Notes: generated by a model not told the origin, from the letters alone. A stretch of DNA of 64,000 nt from Stentor coeruleus (GCA_001970955.1 MPUH01000079.1:1-64000); one strand, 5' to 3'; counted from the first letter of the stretch, positions 42,167 through 52,677 are shown. Numbers and translations are program-made.

Positions 42167-43162
42167 CTAAATATCCTTTACATTAATGCCAACTTCTCGA
42201 AAACCCTCCAAACTTGTATGGAACGGGAAATTCCTAAACGACTCTACAAATTGAATCGCAGGAAACAACTGCTCCATACTCTGTATCTGTATCGTTGACA
42301 TAAAAAACTGATGTAAAAGTTTTTCAACCACCAAACTACACTCAAACTCATTTTGTTCCTCATCATTACAAGCAAAAATCTCATACTTACTCAATATAAA
42401 CCAGCGATTTACCATCATATACAAAATCGCTGCAATGATTCTCACTTCATAAAACTTATAAACCCCATAATCCAAAGTGCAAATATCAAGAAGTTCCATG
42501 CATTCATGAAACCTCTCATATGAAAACTGGTTTTTCTGTTTAAAAGTCACTAAAACCCTCTGTAAATCCAAAGAATTTATTTTAGATTGGATATAATCAG
42601 CAAAAACATATTTCATATATTCATCCCATTCTTCTAACAAAGCATTAAACCAATTGTAGAAAGTCCCTGGGTACATTTGCCATTTGAGTTTATGAAGGAT
42701 TTGATTTTCCATATGTTTTATATCTTGATTTGTACATGAATCAGCACTTGCTTTTGAGAAATCTGTGATTGGAGGTGTGAAAACTTCTTCACGTTTACAA
42801 GCAATATATAAACAAGTTAGTCCAATTAATTGAAGTTCTTTTTTTCTAACATTGGTATGAGATAAGTATCGATCTAAAGTTGATAATGTAATATAATAAG
42901 TTTCTCTTTTTAGACGGAATAAAGTACTTACTTCCATAAGCCAATCAAGAAGCATTGCTCGCATTGTTTGGGTGATTTCAGATTGTTGTGAGAAGTAGTT
43001 AGAGTCAGGTTTATATATGGTTTCTAAATCGTAAAGATTGTCGAAATAGGTTTTTAGCTTGCCTTTCCACTCAAATTCGATGATCTCTTTTGAAGAAGTT
43101 TGCTCGTTTTCTAGCTTTTCGTCGCTAAAAAGGTCAGCCTCAGTCAAGATTTTCTTGTTCAT
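42167..43162 (-). CDS. Cyclin E-like cyclin
   Basis: A 331-residue cyclin with both cyclin folds. The N-terminal box (about 65-165) has the hallmark MRAMLLDWLMEVSTLFRLKR, ETYYITLSTLDRYLS, LQLIGLTCLYIACKREEVFT and the MENQILHKLKW segment. The C-terminal fold (about 170-300) includes ECMELLDICTLDYGVYKFYE, which resembles cyclin E (aELLDLc.LD...f). Cyclin E partners drive G1/S entry; in ciliates the timing is unknown. There is no B-type destruction box at the N-terminus. Start ATG 43160-43162, stop TAG, no intron. Confidence 0.85.
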   Translation of the reverse strand: MNKKILTEADLFSDEKLENEQTSSKEIIEFEWKGKLKTYFDNLYDLETIYKPDSNYFSQQSEITQTMRAMLLDWLMEVSTLFRLKRETYYITLSTLDRYLSHTNVRKKELQLIGLTCLYIACKREEVFTPPITDFSKASADSCTNQDIKHMENQILHKLKWQMYPGTFYNWFNALLEEWDEYMKYVFADYIQSKINSLDLQRVLVTFKQKNQFSYERFHECMELLDICTLDYGVYKFYEVRIIAAILYMMVNRWFILSKYEIFACNDEEQNEFECSLVVEKLLHQFFMSTIQIQSMEQLFPAIQFVESFRNFPFHTSLEGFREVGINVKDI

Positions 43163-44412
43163 TAGCCTTATTTATTTACACCATACCTTAAATGTTACTT
43201 TTGGTTAATTGATTTTACAACAATAGTTTGAAGAATTTTATTTAAAGAGTAGGCTTTTAAGTATTGGGTTTATAATTTCAGAAATGCCAAAATTTATGGT
43301 TATGTGAATAATCATGTTATAAAATATTTTAGACAATATAGCAACTATCAATAAATTTTTGTAATATGAGTTTCTTACTTTATAAGAATTTTACAAGATA
43401 AATTTATAGGGTGTCTCATATTATTTAATATACTCTTGAGCTTAAACTCTAAAAAAGTCTACATGAACAGAAAATATTCTTATTAATCAAAAATTATCTA
43501 AATATTGTAGTATTTAAGTTGTTTTAAATATTTTTGAAGGATTATCATTATTTTCAAATGACTTTAATAAAGCAAAAGGTAAAAAAAAATTTTTTGTAAA
43601 TTTATATAGATGAGATTAAAGGTAAAAATTTAGCAATAAGAAAAATTATATCTTTTAAAGTCTTGAAATATTATTTAATAGTTTTTACATAATACTATAG
43701 TTATTTATTTCCAAATAAATTTCACAAGAAGTTATTACTTTCTATCATTGAAAATAAATGTATTTTTTTAACTGGCCTAAAGCTTTATGCTTTGAATGGC
43801 AACAAATTATATATTCTCTATTTTTCCTTTAGTAATAATGCCTAAGCTCATTTTACATCAAATAGTTTAGTAAGTTTAAATTTATATTTTAGTTTAAATA
43901 ATAATGTTTTCATTTTGTCAAATCTTTAACAACTACACCTTCGTATATTTTTGTCTGTCTTTATAATAATATAGTTTTCTGAAAGTTTTTACTTGTTATT
44001 TTAAGCCTATTCCAAAGTTCACTTCATTTTATTGATTTTATCCAAAACTAAAACTTTGCCTAGTTCACTACTAGATAGCAGTATCTTATTCTCCATAAGC
44101 AAAAATATCAATAATATTGTTTACACTCAAAACTCTGTTATTAAAATCAAGGCTGGGAATAAAATCCTAAAAGTGATAAAAATTTGAATTAATACTCAAA
44201 CTCGAATAATAATATAAACATAAGTCTTTTCTTAGCATATGAAAACTAATAAATCTCACTTAAGCAATTATTAAAGGTTGACTTTTTAAGCTTATCTTCC
44301 CATATCTTCCTTCAAATAATTATATAATTTTAAAATTTTCCCACTTTTTATCATAATAATCAAAGTTAGTGGTTTATAGTTGGATCATATATGGAAGATA
44401 AATAAATCAAAT
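43163..44412. other. Spacer between divergent genes
   Basis: AT-rich; G/T at left, C/A at right. No feature recognised. Confidence 0.5.
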
Positions 44413-44637
44413 ATGGGATCTTGCAGTGGTTCAGCTAAAGTAAAATCAGTCACTGGTTCAGCAAGTGAAGTTTTAGAGCATACAACATTCGAACGAAGAG
44501 CGCTTATGAACTATCGCCTTATGCAGCAAAACGAAGAACGCAAAAAAATTTTCGTAAAAAAAGACCAAAACACCCCTCAATTATGTATAACATCAAGTCT
44601 TCTTTATAACAGACGGCTTCAAAAAAAAACCCATTAA
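44413..44637 (+). CDS. Small acylated protein, 74 residues
   Basis: A TTG lies upstream at 44380, but the first ATG is at 44413 and gives MGSCSGSAK: Gly2, Cys4 and Ser5/Ser7 form a strong N-myristoylation plus palmitoylation start, as in many small membrane-peripheral proteins. The remainder is basic, with a helical stretch TFERRALMNYRLMQQNEERK and a KKTH end. No family recognised. The choice of start is what gives it meaning: the acylation signal exists only from this ATG. Stop TAA. Confidence 0.75.
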   Translation: MGSCSGSAKVKSVTGSASEVLEHTTFERRALMNYRLMQQNEERKKIFVKKDQNTPQLCITSSLLYNRRLQKKTH

Positions 44638-45871
44638 CTTAATTATCTCGTAAATCTGAGTTATTAGGATATATAATTTTTGTATAATCTTCATATCCAA
44701 AAAGCCAAAAAATTCTTTCAAATTTTATGGAAGTTAAGAGTATTAGATATTTTATATTTTGTATACAAAATGATGACAATTTTAGCAATACATTTAACCT
44801 AATAGCTTTTTTTATCATGATTTAAAAGGTTATAATTATAGATATTTTAGATGAAGTGCGTTATTTTGCATATAAAATTATATAATTAAAATACACTTAA
44901 GAGATTTATATATGATTTTATGCGATGATTGAATAGGTTAATATTTTGTGTTTAATGCAAAAGTATTGGAGGGGAGGATACAGTTAAATTATTAACTTTT
45001 TTGGTTGCGGAGTGGATTTTGTAATGCTTTTAGTTTGGATGTTGATTTTATGTAAAGAATTTCTATTCGTTCATGATTAGATTTAGAAATTTTGATCTGA
45101 TAAAGAAAATTGTGTTGGGATGTTTGAATACTGGATTGGGGTATGCTGATTTTAATTTTTAGTAGGGAAAAAGAGGCTTTGGCTAAGAATAATGTTTTGT
45201 GGACTAGTTTAAGGTTTGTAATATAAATTTTATAATGAAATGTTAGGAGAGTTTATTCTAAATAAAAGAGATGGGTGAGTTTTATGAGAGATAGTATTTA
45301 GGTTTTGAAAAATTTAAATTTTTATAGAAATTCTGCTACAAAAAGCATTTTCAACATTATTCAGTGCATTTTTCTTAGAGAAACTGCAATTATCACTTAA
45401 AGTATGTCTTAAGAAAGAATTATTTAGAATGCCTTGGATTTATAGTTAATTGAGAGGTTTGATTATATAATTACTATCAGTATATATGAAGGTTGAAATA
45501 CAATTTTCATATTATGTTTAATTTTATTTCAATTTTTTTTTTGAATATTAATAAATTAGATTGAAAATATTAGCAAAGTGATAATTTTTGCTTTCAATTA
45601 TTTAAGGTATTTAAGTTTATCTTATGTATTAATATGGTGTTAGTCTTTTGGTTTACAAGAAAATGAATCCTGTGGTTTGAATGAATATTAATCATATCAA
45701 TAAATTACCTAAATATTTTCTTATCAAGTCTCTCAAGCCACAATATAACTAAAACCTAACAATCTCTATCATTATCCTATAAAAACCCTAAAATCATCAA
45801 TATTATTATAAAATCATTCCAATCCAAATAAAAAAATTACCATATTCTTACCAATACTATTATAACTTATG
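44638..45871. other. Spacer between convergent genes
   Basis: Strongly G/T-rich at 44930-45280, then C/A-rich at 45690-45870. No ORF of substance. Confidence 0.5.
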
Positions 45872-46846
45872 TTATTTCCTGTGAGAATAGTTTCCATACT
45901 GAGAAGAAGTCGTTCCAGGAATCGTATCTCTAGCTTGCGTAGCCCAAGGTGGTGTTGGTGTATATGTTTTTTTAATGCTATTATCCATAAGCCTATGTTT
46001 TTCCAATATTTTCTCAGCTTGAGCTAAGCCAGCTTTTCTTTCAAATTTAGTATCATCCCTTTCAAAACTTCTATCTTGAGATCGATTTTTCTCATACTGA
46101 GTTTCAGCCCTAATTCCACTTCCTGGTCCATAAGGACTTCGCTGATATTGATTTTCAACTCTAGTCCCTTGTCGTTCTTGGCTATAAGGTGAGTTTCTCT
46201 CATTTTTCTTATCATTTGGACTTCGCTCATTATCATTTATAAACCCAAGGTCTTGGGAATTTGAACCTGGACGTACTGGTTGTTTGATTTCTTCATGTTT
46301 TCTAGTCACAGGCATATCCCAATGTAAAAAGTATTGACGATAAATCACATAATTATTGTTTTGAGGAATATAATCACTAAGATTATAATGTTTTCGCATA
46401 AAACCTATAAGTTTTGCTGATGGGCGATCTATAGGTACTTTGTTTGGTGTAGTATTTTCCTCTTTAAGCATATATTCATATAGTTCCTTACCATATCCTG
46501 ATCTTTGAAAGCTTTCATGAACATAAAAATCTAATAAGCACAAAGGGGACATTTCTATTATTTTCCCAATCTCATTAGTATAAAATAACTTTCTCACACC
46601 TGTTTTTAGTATCCCAACAACCTTTTGACCCTCAATTTTCAAGTAGATTTTATTGTCGCTTGAAGAAAAAAACCTAACCGCAGTTGTGATTATCGAACGA
46701 AGGCCTTGAGCTCTTGAACTTTCACGACCCATAGCATCGATTATTTCACATATTTCTTTGGATTTAAAAGAGTTTTGTGGTAATAAAAGATAAATACCTT
46801 GGTTGTTACATCGAACGACTCGACGAACATCGAACTTGAATTCCAT
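45872..46846 (-). CDS. ATAT1: Alpha-tubulin N-acetyltransferase (MEC-17 family)
   Basis: Acetylates alpha-tubulin Lys40 inside the microtubule lumen using acetyl-CoA, marking stable axonemal and cortical microtubules. In the 324-residue protein the GNAT domain covers about 1-185. Conserved blocks: VVGILKTGVRKLFYTN, the catalytic-strand region CLLDFYVHESFQRSGYGKEL (the QRxGxGxxL acetyl-CoA loop) and the family-specific IDRPSAKLIGFMRKHYNL. The C-terminal 140 residues are basic, Arg/Ser/Gln-rich and disordered, as in other members. It is divergent with the neighbouring plus-strand gene, 119 bp between start codons, so a shared promoter region is likely. Stop TAA. Confidence 0.93.
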   Translation of the reverse strand: MEFKFDVRRVVRCNNQGIYLLLPQNSFKSKEICEIIDAMGRESSRAQGLRSIITTAVRFFSSSDNKIYLKIEGQKVVGILKTGVRKLFYTNEIGKIIEMSPLCLLDFYVHESFQRSGYGKELYEYMLKEENTTPNKVPIDRPSAKLIGFMRKHYNLSDYIPQNNNYVIYRQYFLHWDMPVTRKHEEIKQPVRPGSNSQDLGFINDNERSPNDKKNERNSPYSQERQGTRVENQYQRSPYGPGSGIRAETQYEKNRSQDRSFERDDTKFERKAGLAQAEKILEKHRLMDNSIKKTYTPTPPWATQARDTIPGTTSSQYGNYSHRK

Positions 46847-46965
46847 TTAATAATGTCTCAGTATTTTGTTAGGAGTTTTTAATTATATAATATATGAGAT
46901 GTTTGAGAAAATTATTTTTTTATTGAAGAGTATTAGAATAATACATTAGTGATCAGTGGAAATAT

Positions 46966-47521
46966 ATGGAAAAAAAAGAACTGAATTTTATCAAGACGCC
47001 AAGTCAGAATAATAATTGTATTAGAGCAGGGTCTCCAATGAACATTTTGGTTACACGTAGTAAAAGTGTGAAATCTGAAAAGGGTCAAGTGTTTGGCATA
47101 CCGAAACATGCAGATGTTATTGCTTTTGTGTTGAAGAACCGTAAAAAAAATCTTTCATGGGTTTCTGATTTAACAATACAACCTAAAGTTCTTCGTAATG
47201 ATTTACGTAGCATATTCTAAAAGAAAAATATCTTTACAGAAACGAATAAATAAGCGTAAAGCTAAAATAGACTATGATATACCGAAAGACACGAAAAAAC
47301 TATCTAAATTACTTAACAATATTAAAGAAACTGAAAGAATAATAAGGCAAGAAACTGGATTTTTTGAAAAAATAAGGTCGAGGAAATTTAAAATTGAACT
47401 TAAACCTGCAGAAAGTGAGCCTCCACTTCGAAGAGCTTACGAAAAGCACTCTATGCTAGTTGCAGCACCTTCTAAAATTCCTCGAAGTGGAATAGTATTT
47501 AATGATCAATCTATATTCTAA
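46966..47521 (+). CDS. Unknown basic protein, one 16-nt intron
   Basis: Two overlapping frames are joined by a 16-nt intron at 47195-47210, giving 179 residues (junction ...QPKVLPYSKRKISL...). Unspliced, the first frame stops after 84 codons. The protein is Lys/Arg-rich with a helical middle (KLSKLLNNIKETERIIRQET) and no recognised domain. It is divergently arranged with the tubulin acetyltransferase gene, 119 bp between ATGs; a microtubule link is context only. Stop TAA. Confidence 0.7.
47195..47210 (+). other. 16-nt intron
   Basis: GTAATGATTTACGTAG. One base longer than the others but with the A at the same place, six from the 3' end. A 17-nt alternative starting at the second GTA would break the frame. 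Confidence 0.8.
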
Positions 47522-48045
47522 ATGTAGTTAAATTATTCATCGTTAACGTTTATTTATATTATTCTTGTAATATTTTTTTTTATGCTATCCAAGTATATAA
47601 ATTTATAGACATTATTTATTATCATAATTTTATAAAGAAAGGTTTGTTTTAAAATATTTTATAGGTTTTTTACTAGATTATTATTGATCTAGTTTTAACT
47701 AAAGCTAGTACTTTTAGGTAGATTCTATAAGGCTTTTATCAAATTCTTTAAACAGGTGACTAGCGGGCTAACTCAGATTTTTAAAAATATACCATTTAAG
47801 CTTGGGTCACCCATCTGCTCTTTAATCAAAAGCCTTTTATGAATGAAAAATTATCTGGTTTCATCATATTAACCTGCTCTATACACAAGAGTTAAGGCAG
47901 AAACATAAAAAAACCTACTTTTTGCTTCAGAAATACCATTAGGAAACCTCCCATAAAAAAACTTATTCGCACCAATATGCCTATTTTAAGTATTATGTAA
48001 TAATCTATAAATTAAACATGATACTAAGAATTGATAAGTTAACTA
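47522..48045. other. Spacer between convergent genes with a long imperfect hairpin
   Basis: Contains the hairpin at 47729-47836 listed separately; otherwise AT-rich. Confidence 0.5.
47729..47836. repeat. Imperfect inverted repeat, about 31-nt arms
   Basis: AAGGCTTTT...GGTGAC (47729-47760) faces GTCACC...AAAAGCCTT (47806-47836), two perfect blocks of 9 and 6 bp separated by mismatched bases, around a 45-bp centre. It could be a tiny MITE or an RNA hairpin. It lies between two gene 3' ends. Confidence 0.6.
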
Positions 48046-48810
48046 TTAGTACTTTTTCGTATCCCCATACTCTTTCAAATTAGCCACAAATTGATTGTGT
48101 AATTCAGGGTCCGAAACTACGTTGATATTCTTCATTTTTGGGTCACCTTCTTTAGGTTCATAAACAGGTATAAGTTTTCTAAAGTCTTCAAGTGATATTT
48201 TTCCATCTAAATCAGCATCAGCGCATTCAACAAGGATTTGCAAGTCTCCTGAAGTTAGCTCTTCATACCCGAGCAAGCTAAAAATCTCTTTAAGCCTGTT
48301 CATATCAACAAACCCAGTACCTTCAGGGTCATAAAACTTAAAAGCTTCAGCAATTGGGTCAAAATCTTCAAGTTCATTATACTTTAATATATCATAAAGC
48401 TCTTTAATACTGATATCATTTTTTCCAGCCATCAAAAACTTAAAGTCCCGATTGGTCATTTCCTTAGCAAACAGAGAAACTTTTTTTTTCAAATCCTGCA
48501 TTGTAATCCTCCCATAGTTATTTGAGTCAATAAACCGGAATAGTGTTTCTATATCTTTTTCATGAACATATATTCCACCTTGAGGGTTTCTATGGAGGTA
48601 AATTTCAGGCGGCCCTTTCTGTTCTTCTTCCGGTTTCGCTGATGTGTCCATTTTCCTCTTAGGCGGACTAGGCATTTTGGAGTCAAAAATCCTAGAATCT
48701 GGACTGAGCTCCTTATTAGCTTTAGGACGAAAAGCCCGTTTATCTTCAGCACGTTCAGGACTTGAGTTCATAGCAGGCTCAATTGACCCAGAAAGTTGCT
48801 TTTTTTTCAT
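48046..48810 (-). CDS. EF-hand calcium-binding protein (centrin/calmodulin-like)
   Basis: A 254-residue protein. The N-terminal 85 residues are basic, Pro/Ser-rich and disordered; the rest is a calmodulin-like set of four EF hands. Hand 1 (DSNNYGRITMQD) is degenerate. Hand 2 lacks a loop (AGKNDISIKELYD). Hand 3 (DPEGTGFVDMNR) has lost the bidentate position. Hand 4 (DADLDGKISLED) looks able to bind calcium, with Asp at position 12. One functional site suggests a structural, centrin-like fibre role rather than a calmodulin-type sensor; heterotrichs contract with such proteins, but that link is inference. Start ATG 48808-48810, stop TAA. Confidence 0.85.
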   Translation of the reverse strand: MKKKQLSGSIEPAMNSSPERAEDKRAFRPKANKELSPDSRIFDSKMPSPPKRKMDTSAKPEEEQKGPPEIYLHRNPQGGIYVHEKDIETLFRFIDSNNYGRITMQDLKKKVSLFAKEMTNRDFKFLMAGKNDISIKELYDILKYNELEDFDPIAEAFKFYDPEGTGFVDMNRLKEIFSLLGYEELTSGDLQILVECADADLDGKISLEDFRKLIPVYEPKEGDPKMKNINVVSDPELHNQFVANLKEYGDTKKY

Positions 48811-48930
48811 ATTTATACATGCTTAAAGCTGATTATTATATAAAGATAAGATTATTTAAGGGTTTTTATATAAGACTTTTTTTGGAGTGGATAATAATTT
48901 GAAGGCCATTTTGATTGTAGGATTATAAAT

Positions 48931-49101
48931 ATGTTGAAAGGGGTATTTAGAGTTTTAGTTGGATTTGGAGTTGGGACGATATTACTTTCTTATAATTTGG
49001 ATTTAGTATTGGAACTTACTGCTAAGGATATTAATAGAAGGGTATGTGAAATTGCAGAGAGAGGTAAGCCAAGTGTGAAGATTTTAGGGAAAAAAGAGTA
49101 G
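48931..49101 (+). CDS. 56-residue membrane microprotein
   Basis: ATG at 48931 opens MLKGVFRVLVGFGVGTILLS..., a short basic N-terminus, one glycine-rich membrane segment (about 5-20), then an amphipathic helix (LDLVLELTAKDINRRVCEIA) and a basic tail ending in KKE. Residue use is protein-like, unlike the surrounding AT-rich DNA, and it ends in TAG. The shape suits a small mitochondrial inner-membrane or ER protein; the family is not recognised. It lies 120 bp from the start of the divergent EF-hand gene. Confidence 0.65.
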   Translation: MLKGVFRVLVGFGVGTILLSYNLDLVLELTAKDINRRVCEIAERGKPSVKILGKKE

Positions 49102-49527
49102 GGTTATTATTTAATTTGATTTGTGGAGTGTGATTTAAGTTTTGGTTTTTATAATTTTTTGTGATGAAAGGGTTTTTTGATTGGGATTTTTGGGATTGTA
49201 TGATTTTTTCAACTGGATTTAGGCTTATTTTATGACTTAAGCATGTTTTTGTTATGTTTTGGTTTAGGAAATTGAATTGGATTTGTCAGGATATCATATT
49301 AAAATAATACCTAAAAATCACAAAACTAAAGTACCAGTCTTAGAAAAAACTCAGACCTAAAATTCATTCCTCATACCGATTTGGCGCATTTCTTTTAACC
49401 TCTTTCTCCTAATTTCTTCCTTATCTCAAATTTATACACTATCATGTTTATCTTCAATAATATTAAAAGGCAAAATATAAAAACACTAAAATTCATAGTA
49501 TATTTTCATTATAAAGAGGAATAAATA
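49102..49527. other. Spacer
   Basis: G/T-rich then C/A-rich; no feature recognised. Confidence 0.5.
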
Positions 49528-50220
49528 ATGAAATCCTCAGTATCAGAAAAATTAATACTTAGGCCAATTAAAGTCCTCAGCAAAGGAATGGAAAAACAAT
49601 TACAATATTTAAACCCTAAAGGTGCAAGTAAAAGGATTTTACCTATAAGATTCAGAAAAGAATTTATTCAATTGCCAGAGTCCCCTCCAAAAAGCACTTC
49701 ACCAGATATTAGTTCGAAAAGATATAAAATTATTCCTAAATCTTTAAAATCATATAAAACCTATGCTGATATTGCTAAAAATACAAGAACCCTTAATAAA
49801 ATTATTTTGACAACATCACGTGACAGTTCCCCTTTAAAAACCTCAACTAGCCCTTATCCTGAATTATGTAACAAGTCAGATTTTTCCTTACCTCGGCTTG
49901 TTAGAATTGCTGCAATAGTTGATTCATGCGATACTGTTTCGAAACTAAATAAGTCTGATATTATTATAACAAAAGATTTAAAAAACCAAAGTTCTATTTT
50001 GCATGAACATGCTCAGGATTATTTAGATCAAAGAAGAAATATTGGACGTTTGAAACTTTGGGGTGAGAAATTTGAGAAAAAAAAACTCAAAAAAATTTCA
50101 ATAGATAAAATAAAAAAGGAAAGCTTTGAGACTGCATATTTTGTTGAAAGAACATTAAGAAAGACTACATTAAAAAAACTTAAAGCAAAAGTTATGCCCT
50201 GGAAAATATACGAAACGTAA
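49528..50220 (+). CDS. Unknown basic protein
   Basis: A 230-residue protein, strongly basic (Lys/Arg-rich) and Ser/Pro-rich in the first 120 residues, with motifs such as PESPPKSTSPDIS. Residues about 150-225 form helices (QDYLDQRRNIGRLKLWGEKF, then Lys-rich). No domain is recognised. Similar basic, partly helical proteins of 150-300 residues occur several times in this window (31529, 46966, 57599) and may be cytoskeleton-associated, which is inference. ATG 49528, stop TAA, no intron seen. Confidence 0.7.
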   Translation: MKSSVSEKLILRPIKVLSKGMEKQLQYLNPKGASKRILPIRFRKEFIQLPESPPKSTSPDISSKRYKIIPKSLKSYKTYADIAKNTRTLNKIILTTSRDSSPLKTSTSPYPELCNKSDFSLPRLVRIAAIVDSCDTVSKLNKSDIIITKDLKNQSSILHEHAQDYLDQRRNIGRLKLWGEKFEKKKLKKISIDKIKKESFETAYFVERTLRKTTLKKLKAKVMPWKIYET

Positions 50221-50916
50221 TTAAAAAATTATTTTGAATATAAGTTATAAGTAAATCTAAGCCATATTGTAGAAAAATCCATCGATTTTAATTTTATACA
50301 CTTCTTTCCACAATATTTCATAATAATTATAAGACATTTATGTAAATTAACAAGGGCTGGACAATAGTCAAGCGATAATTCCTAACTAACACTAATAAGA
50401 AATTTATCATAATTTACTTCCTATTTCCTACAAGTCTTTTAACTCATCAAAACATAGTGCCCCACTTTTTTTCGAAGACTCAAAAAGTATATGAATTATA
50501 CTTGAACTACGAACAAATAAAATTTTAAGCGAAAAGTGGCCTCTAATAGAATATGCCATAATACCCATCTAAGAAATGAATCTGACAAAAAAAATTTCAT
50601 AACAAAAGCAAGTTCTTGTTATGCAATGATACAAAAATATTAGCATACATCAAAAAATAAAGACAAAAAGTTTTTATTACCAACAAAATACTGTTATAGA
50701 AACCCAAAATCTAGAAACATCTAAAAATTTGCGATATAAAAAAATATTAACAAATTATCTTACACCCAAAAAAACTATAGGAAAAACGAAAATAATTAAA
50801 CTGCCAGCCTTTAAAAAAAAAATTGGAATAACCCTAAAAACAATTTAAAAAAGCAGGTTAATAGAAGTCATTTGCAATAATCGAAAAATGATTTTAGATA
50901 TAATTACTTAATCTAA
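50221..50916. other. Spacer between convergent genes
   Basis: A 25-bp stretch at about 50370-50395 nearly matches the reverse complement of 13109-13135 in the Merlin relic, possibly a further fragment. No gene recognised. Confidence 0.4.
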
Positions 50917-51960
50917 CTAGTTAAAAGCACCAATAGTATTCAAATGGAAGTCTAAAAATCTCATCCCTTGTTTCCATCTGTTTTTTAAAGATGGGACACC
51001 TTCATGTTCAATATAAACATTTTTTTCATCATGAGAGTTCATAACATAAAATCCTCTTGGTTCCATAAAGATAGCAAAAGTGTTTCTCGATATATTTTCA
51101 AGTTTCCCTTCTGTCAACACAGCATGAGGTGTTGCTTGAAGTATTCCTCCAGATAAAATTTGCGCTGATTCTCCAATTTGAAAGCACAAATGATCAGCAT
51201 TAGCCTGAACTTTAATTTTTTCTCCTTTACGATTTCTAACAAAAAGTCCAACATTTGCATCTCCGATTTCATTTGCAGAAACAACTTGGCCTGTTTTTTG
51301 ATCTAAATATAAAGATGAAGTTAATGCAGTAAGTGCTCCATGATCATTATGCCAACCACACCAATTATTATTAGATCCAACTTGAGGAAAATAATGTAGA
51401 AGTCTACCAACATGACTTTTATGAGTTGCTATTATAGTTTCAAGAGTATTTGGTATATAATTTTTTACTCTAGATGATATAAATAGGTCTAGATGTCTGG
51501 CTAATAATGTTCCAACATGAATTGCTGTATTTCCCATATCTTTAAAAGCTCCTTCTAATTCAGGTAATGATTTTTTGGGCCAGACATTGTCTGGCCATTC
51601 CCCTTTAGCTGGTGCTTGATCAACTTCAGCATTAGCATAAAAAGACCCTTTTGAAAAATCAGCTAAACCTCCATAGTGCTCTTTGCCATGGCTCCATCCT
51701 ACTGAAAATTTATGTTGTGGTAGCTCAAGCTCAGCTTTTTCTGCATCTGATAATAAAGCAAGTTTTCTAGCTAAAGGTAATAAATTTTTCCGTCTGTCAG
51801 AATAATTTGGAATATTTTTCACAGTGAGGACCCCAAGGCCAGAATTGCTGTAAGCTTCTTCAATCTCTTTATAAAGATTCTTATTTGAAACAAGATCAGC
51901 ATAATCTAAGCACACAGGTCTTACTGATGATACTTTTCTCAATAAACTTCTCACGGCCAT
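50917..51960 (-). CDS. 2-oxoglutarate/Fe(II)-dependent oxygenase (IPNS-like)
   Basis: A 347-residue double-stranded beta-helix dioxygenase. The iron triad is visible: His204 and Asp206 in WCGWHNDHGALT, and His279 in QATPHAV. Arg292 in ISRNTFAIFMEP is the 2-oxoglutarate-binding Arg of the isopenicillin-N-synthase superfamily, 13 residues after the distal His. The N-terminal region (YSNSGLGVLTVKNIP) matches the non-haem DIOX_N fold. The substrate cannot be told; the family hydroxylates or desaturates small molecules. The N-terminus MAVRSLLRKVSS is basic and amphipathic and could target mitochondria. Start ATG 51958-51960, stop TAG. Confidence 0.88.
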   Translation of the reverse strand: MAVRSLLRKVSSVRPVCLDYADLVSNKNLYKEIEEAYSNSGLGVLTVKNIPNYSDRRKNLLPLARKLALLSDAEKAELELPQHKFSVGWSHGKEHYGGLADFSKGSFYANAEVDQAPAKGEWPDNVWPKKSLPELEGAFKDMGNTAIHVGTLLARHLDLFISSRVKNYIPNTLETIIATHKSHVGRLLHYFPQVGSNNNWCGWHNDHGALTALTSSLYLDQKTGQVVSANEIGDANVGLFVRNRKGEKIKVQANADHLCFQIGESAQILSGGILQATPHAVLTEGKLENISRNTFAIFMEPRGFYVMNSHDEKNVYIEHEGVPSLKNRWKQGMRFLDFHLNTIGAFN

Positions 51961-52677
51961 TATTTATCATAATCTTATTGTATAATAGTTTTTATCTAAA
52001 CTTTTAATTATTATCAGATAAGGAAAGATGTTTTTTTTTTAGCCCAGCATCAACTTAAGTAACTGGTATAACAAGTATTTGCAAATTCTATAATATATTT
52101 TCGCTTAATAAAGTAAACCCAAGACTTCTTTTTTTGTCCTGATACNTAGCCCAACATCAACTTAAGTAACTGGTATAACAAGTATTTTCAAATTCTATAA
52201 TATATTTTCGCTTAATAAAGTAAACCCAAGACTTCTTTTTTTGTCCTGATACCCACTGATTTCATAAATTATCCCTGAACTTCATCAGCTTCTAAATATC
52301 AGTCAGCGACATAATGCACCAGAAACAGAAATCCTTTGGCAAAATTTGATACCATTTTTCAAATTGCTTTGATTTCTTCAAACATTGCAAGGAAATACAT
52401 AACCACACCATTATCAAGAAAATTTATAGTTTTTGGATACAAAATTTCACAAATAAAAAAATGAGAGTCAAATGTATTACCTTCAATTATAACTATATGC
52501 CCATTATTAGCTTACCATTAAACTTTCCTATAATATCATAATCCATACTAAAATATCTACTTTTAATATCATCACTCAATTGTAATCCTACAACAGTACA
52601 AACTTGAAAATATCTACCTATTGTAAAAATACTAAAGAATCTGCTAATAATTATTACTGAAATTAGTAAAGTTTAGG
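51961..52677. other. Spacer with duplicated join and a decayed minus-strand frame
   Basis: 52040-52145 and 52147-52252 are almost identical around a single N (assembly join). On the minus strand, 52508 down to 52147 reads as one nearly open frame with five stops, listed separately. Confidence 0.6.
52147..52508 (-). pseudogene. Possible decayed coding sequence, unknown
   Basis: One minus-strand frame runs about 120 codons with protein-like content (for example VVMYFLAMFEEIKAI and GIRTKKEVLGLLY) and five in-frame stops: three TGA and two TAA. All could arise from TGG or CAA codons by single transitions. There is no recognised family and no start. It could be chance in AT-rich DNA. Confidence 0.35.
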
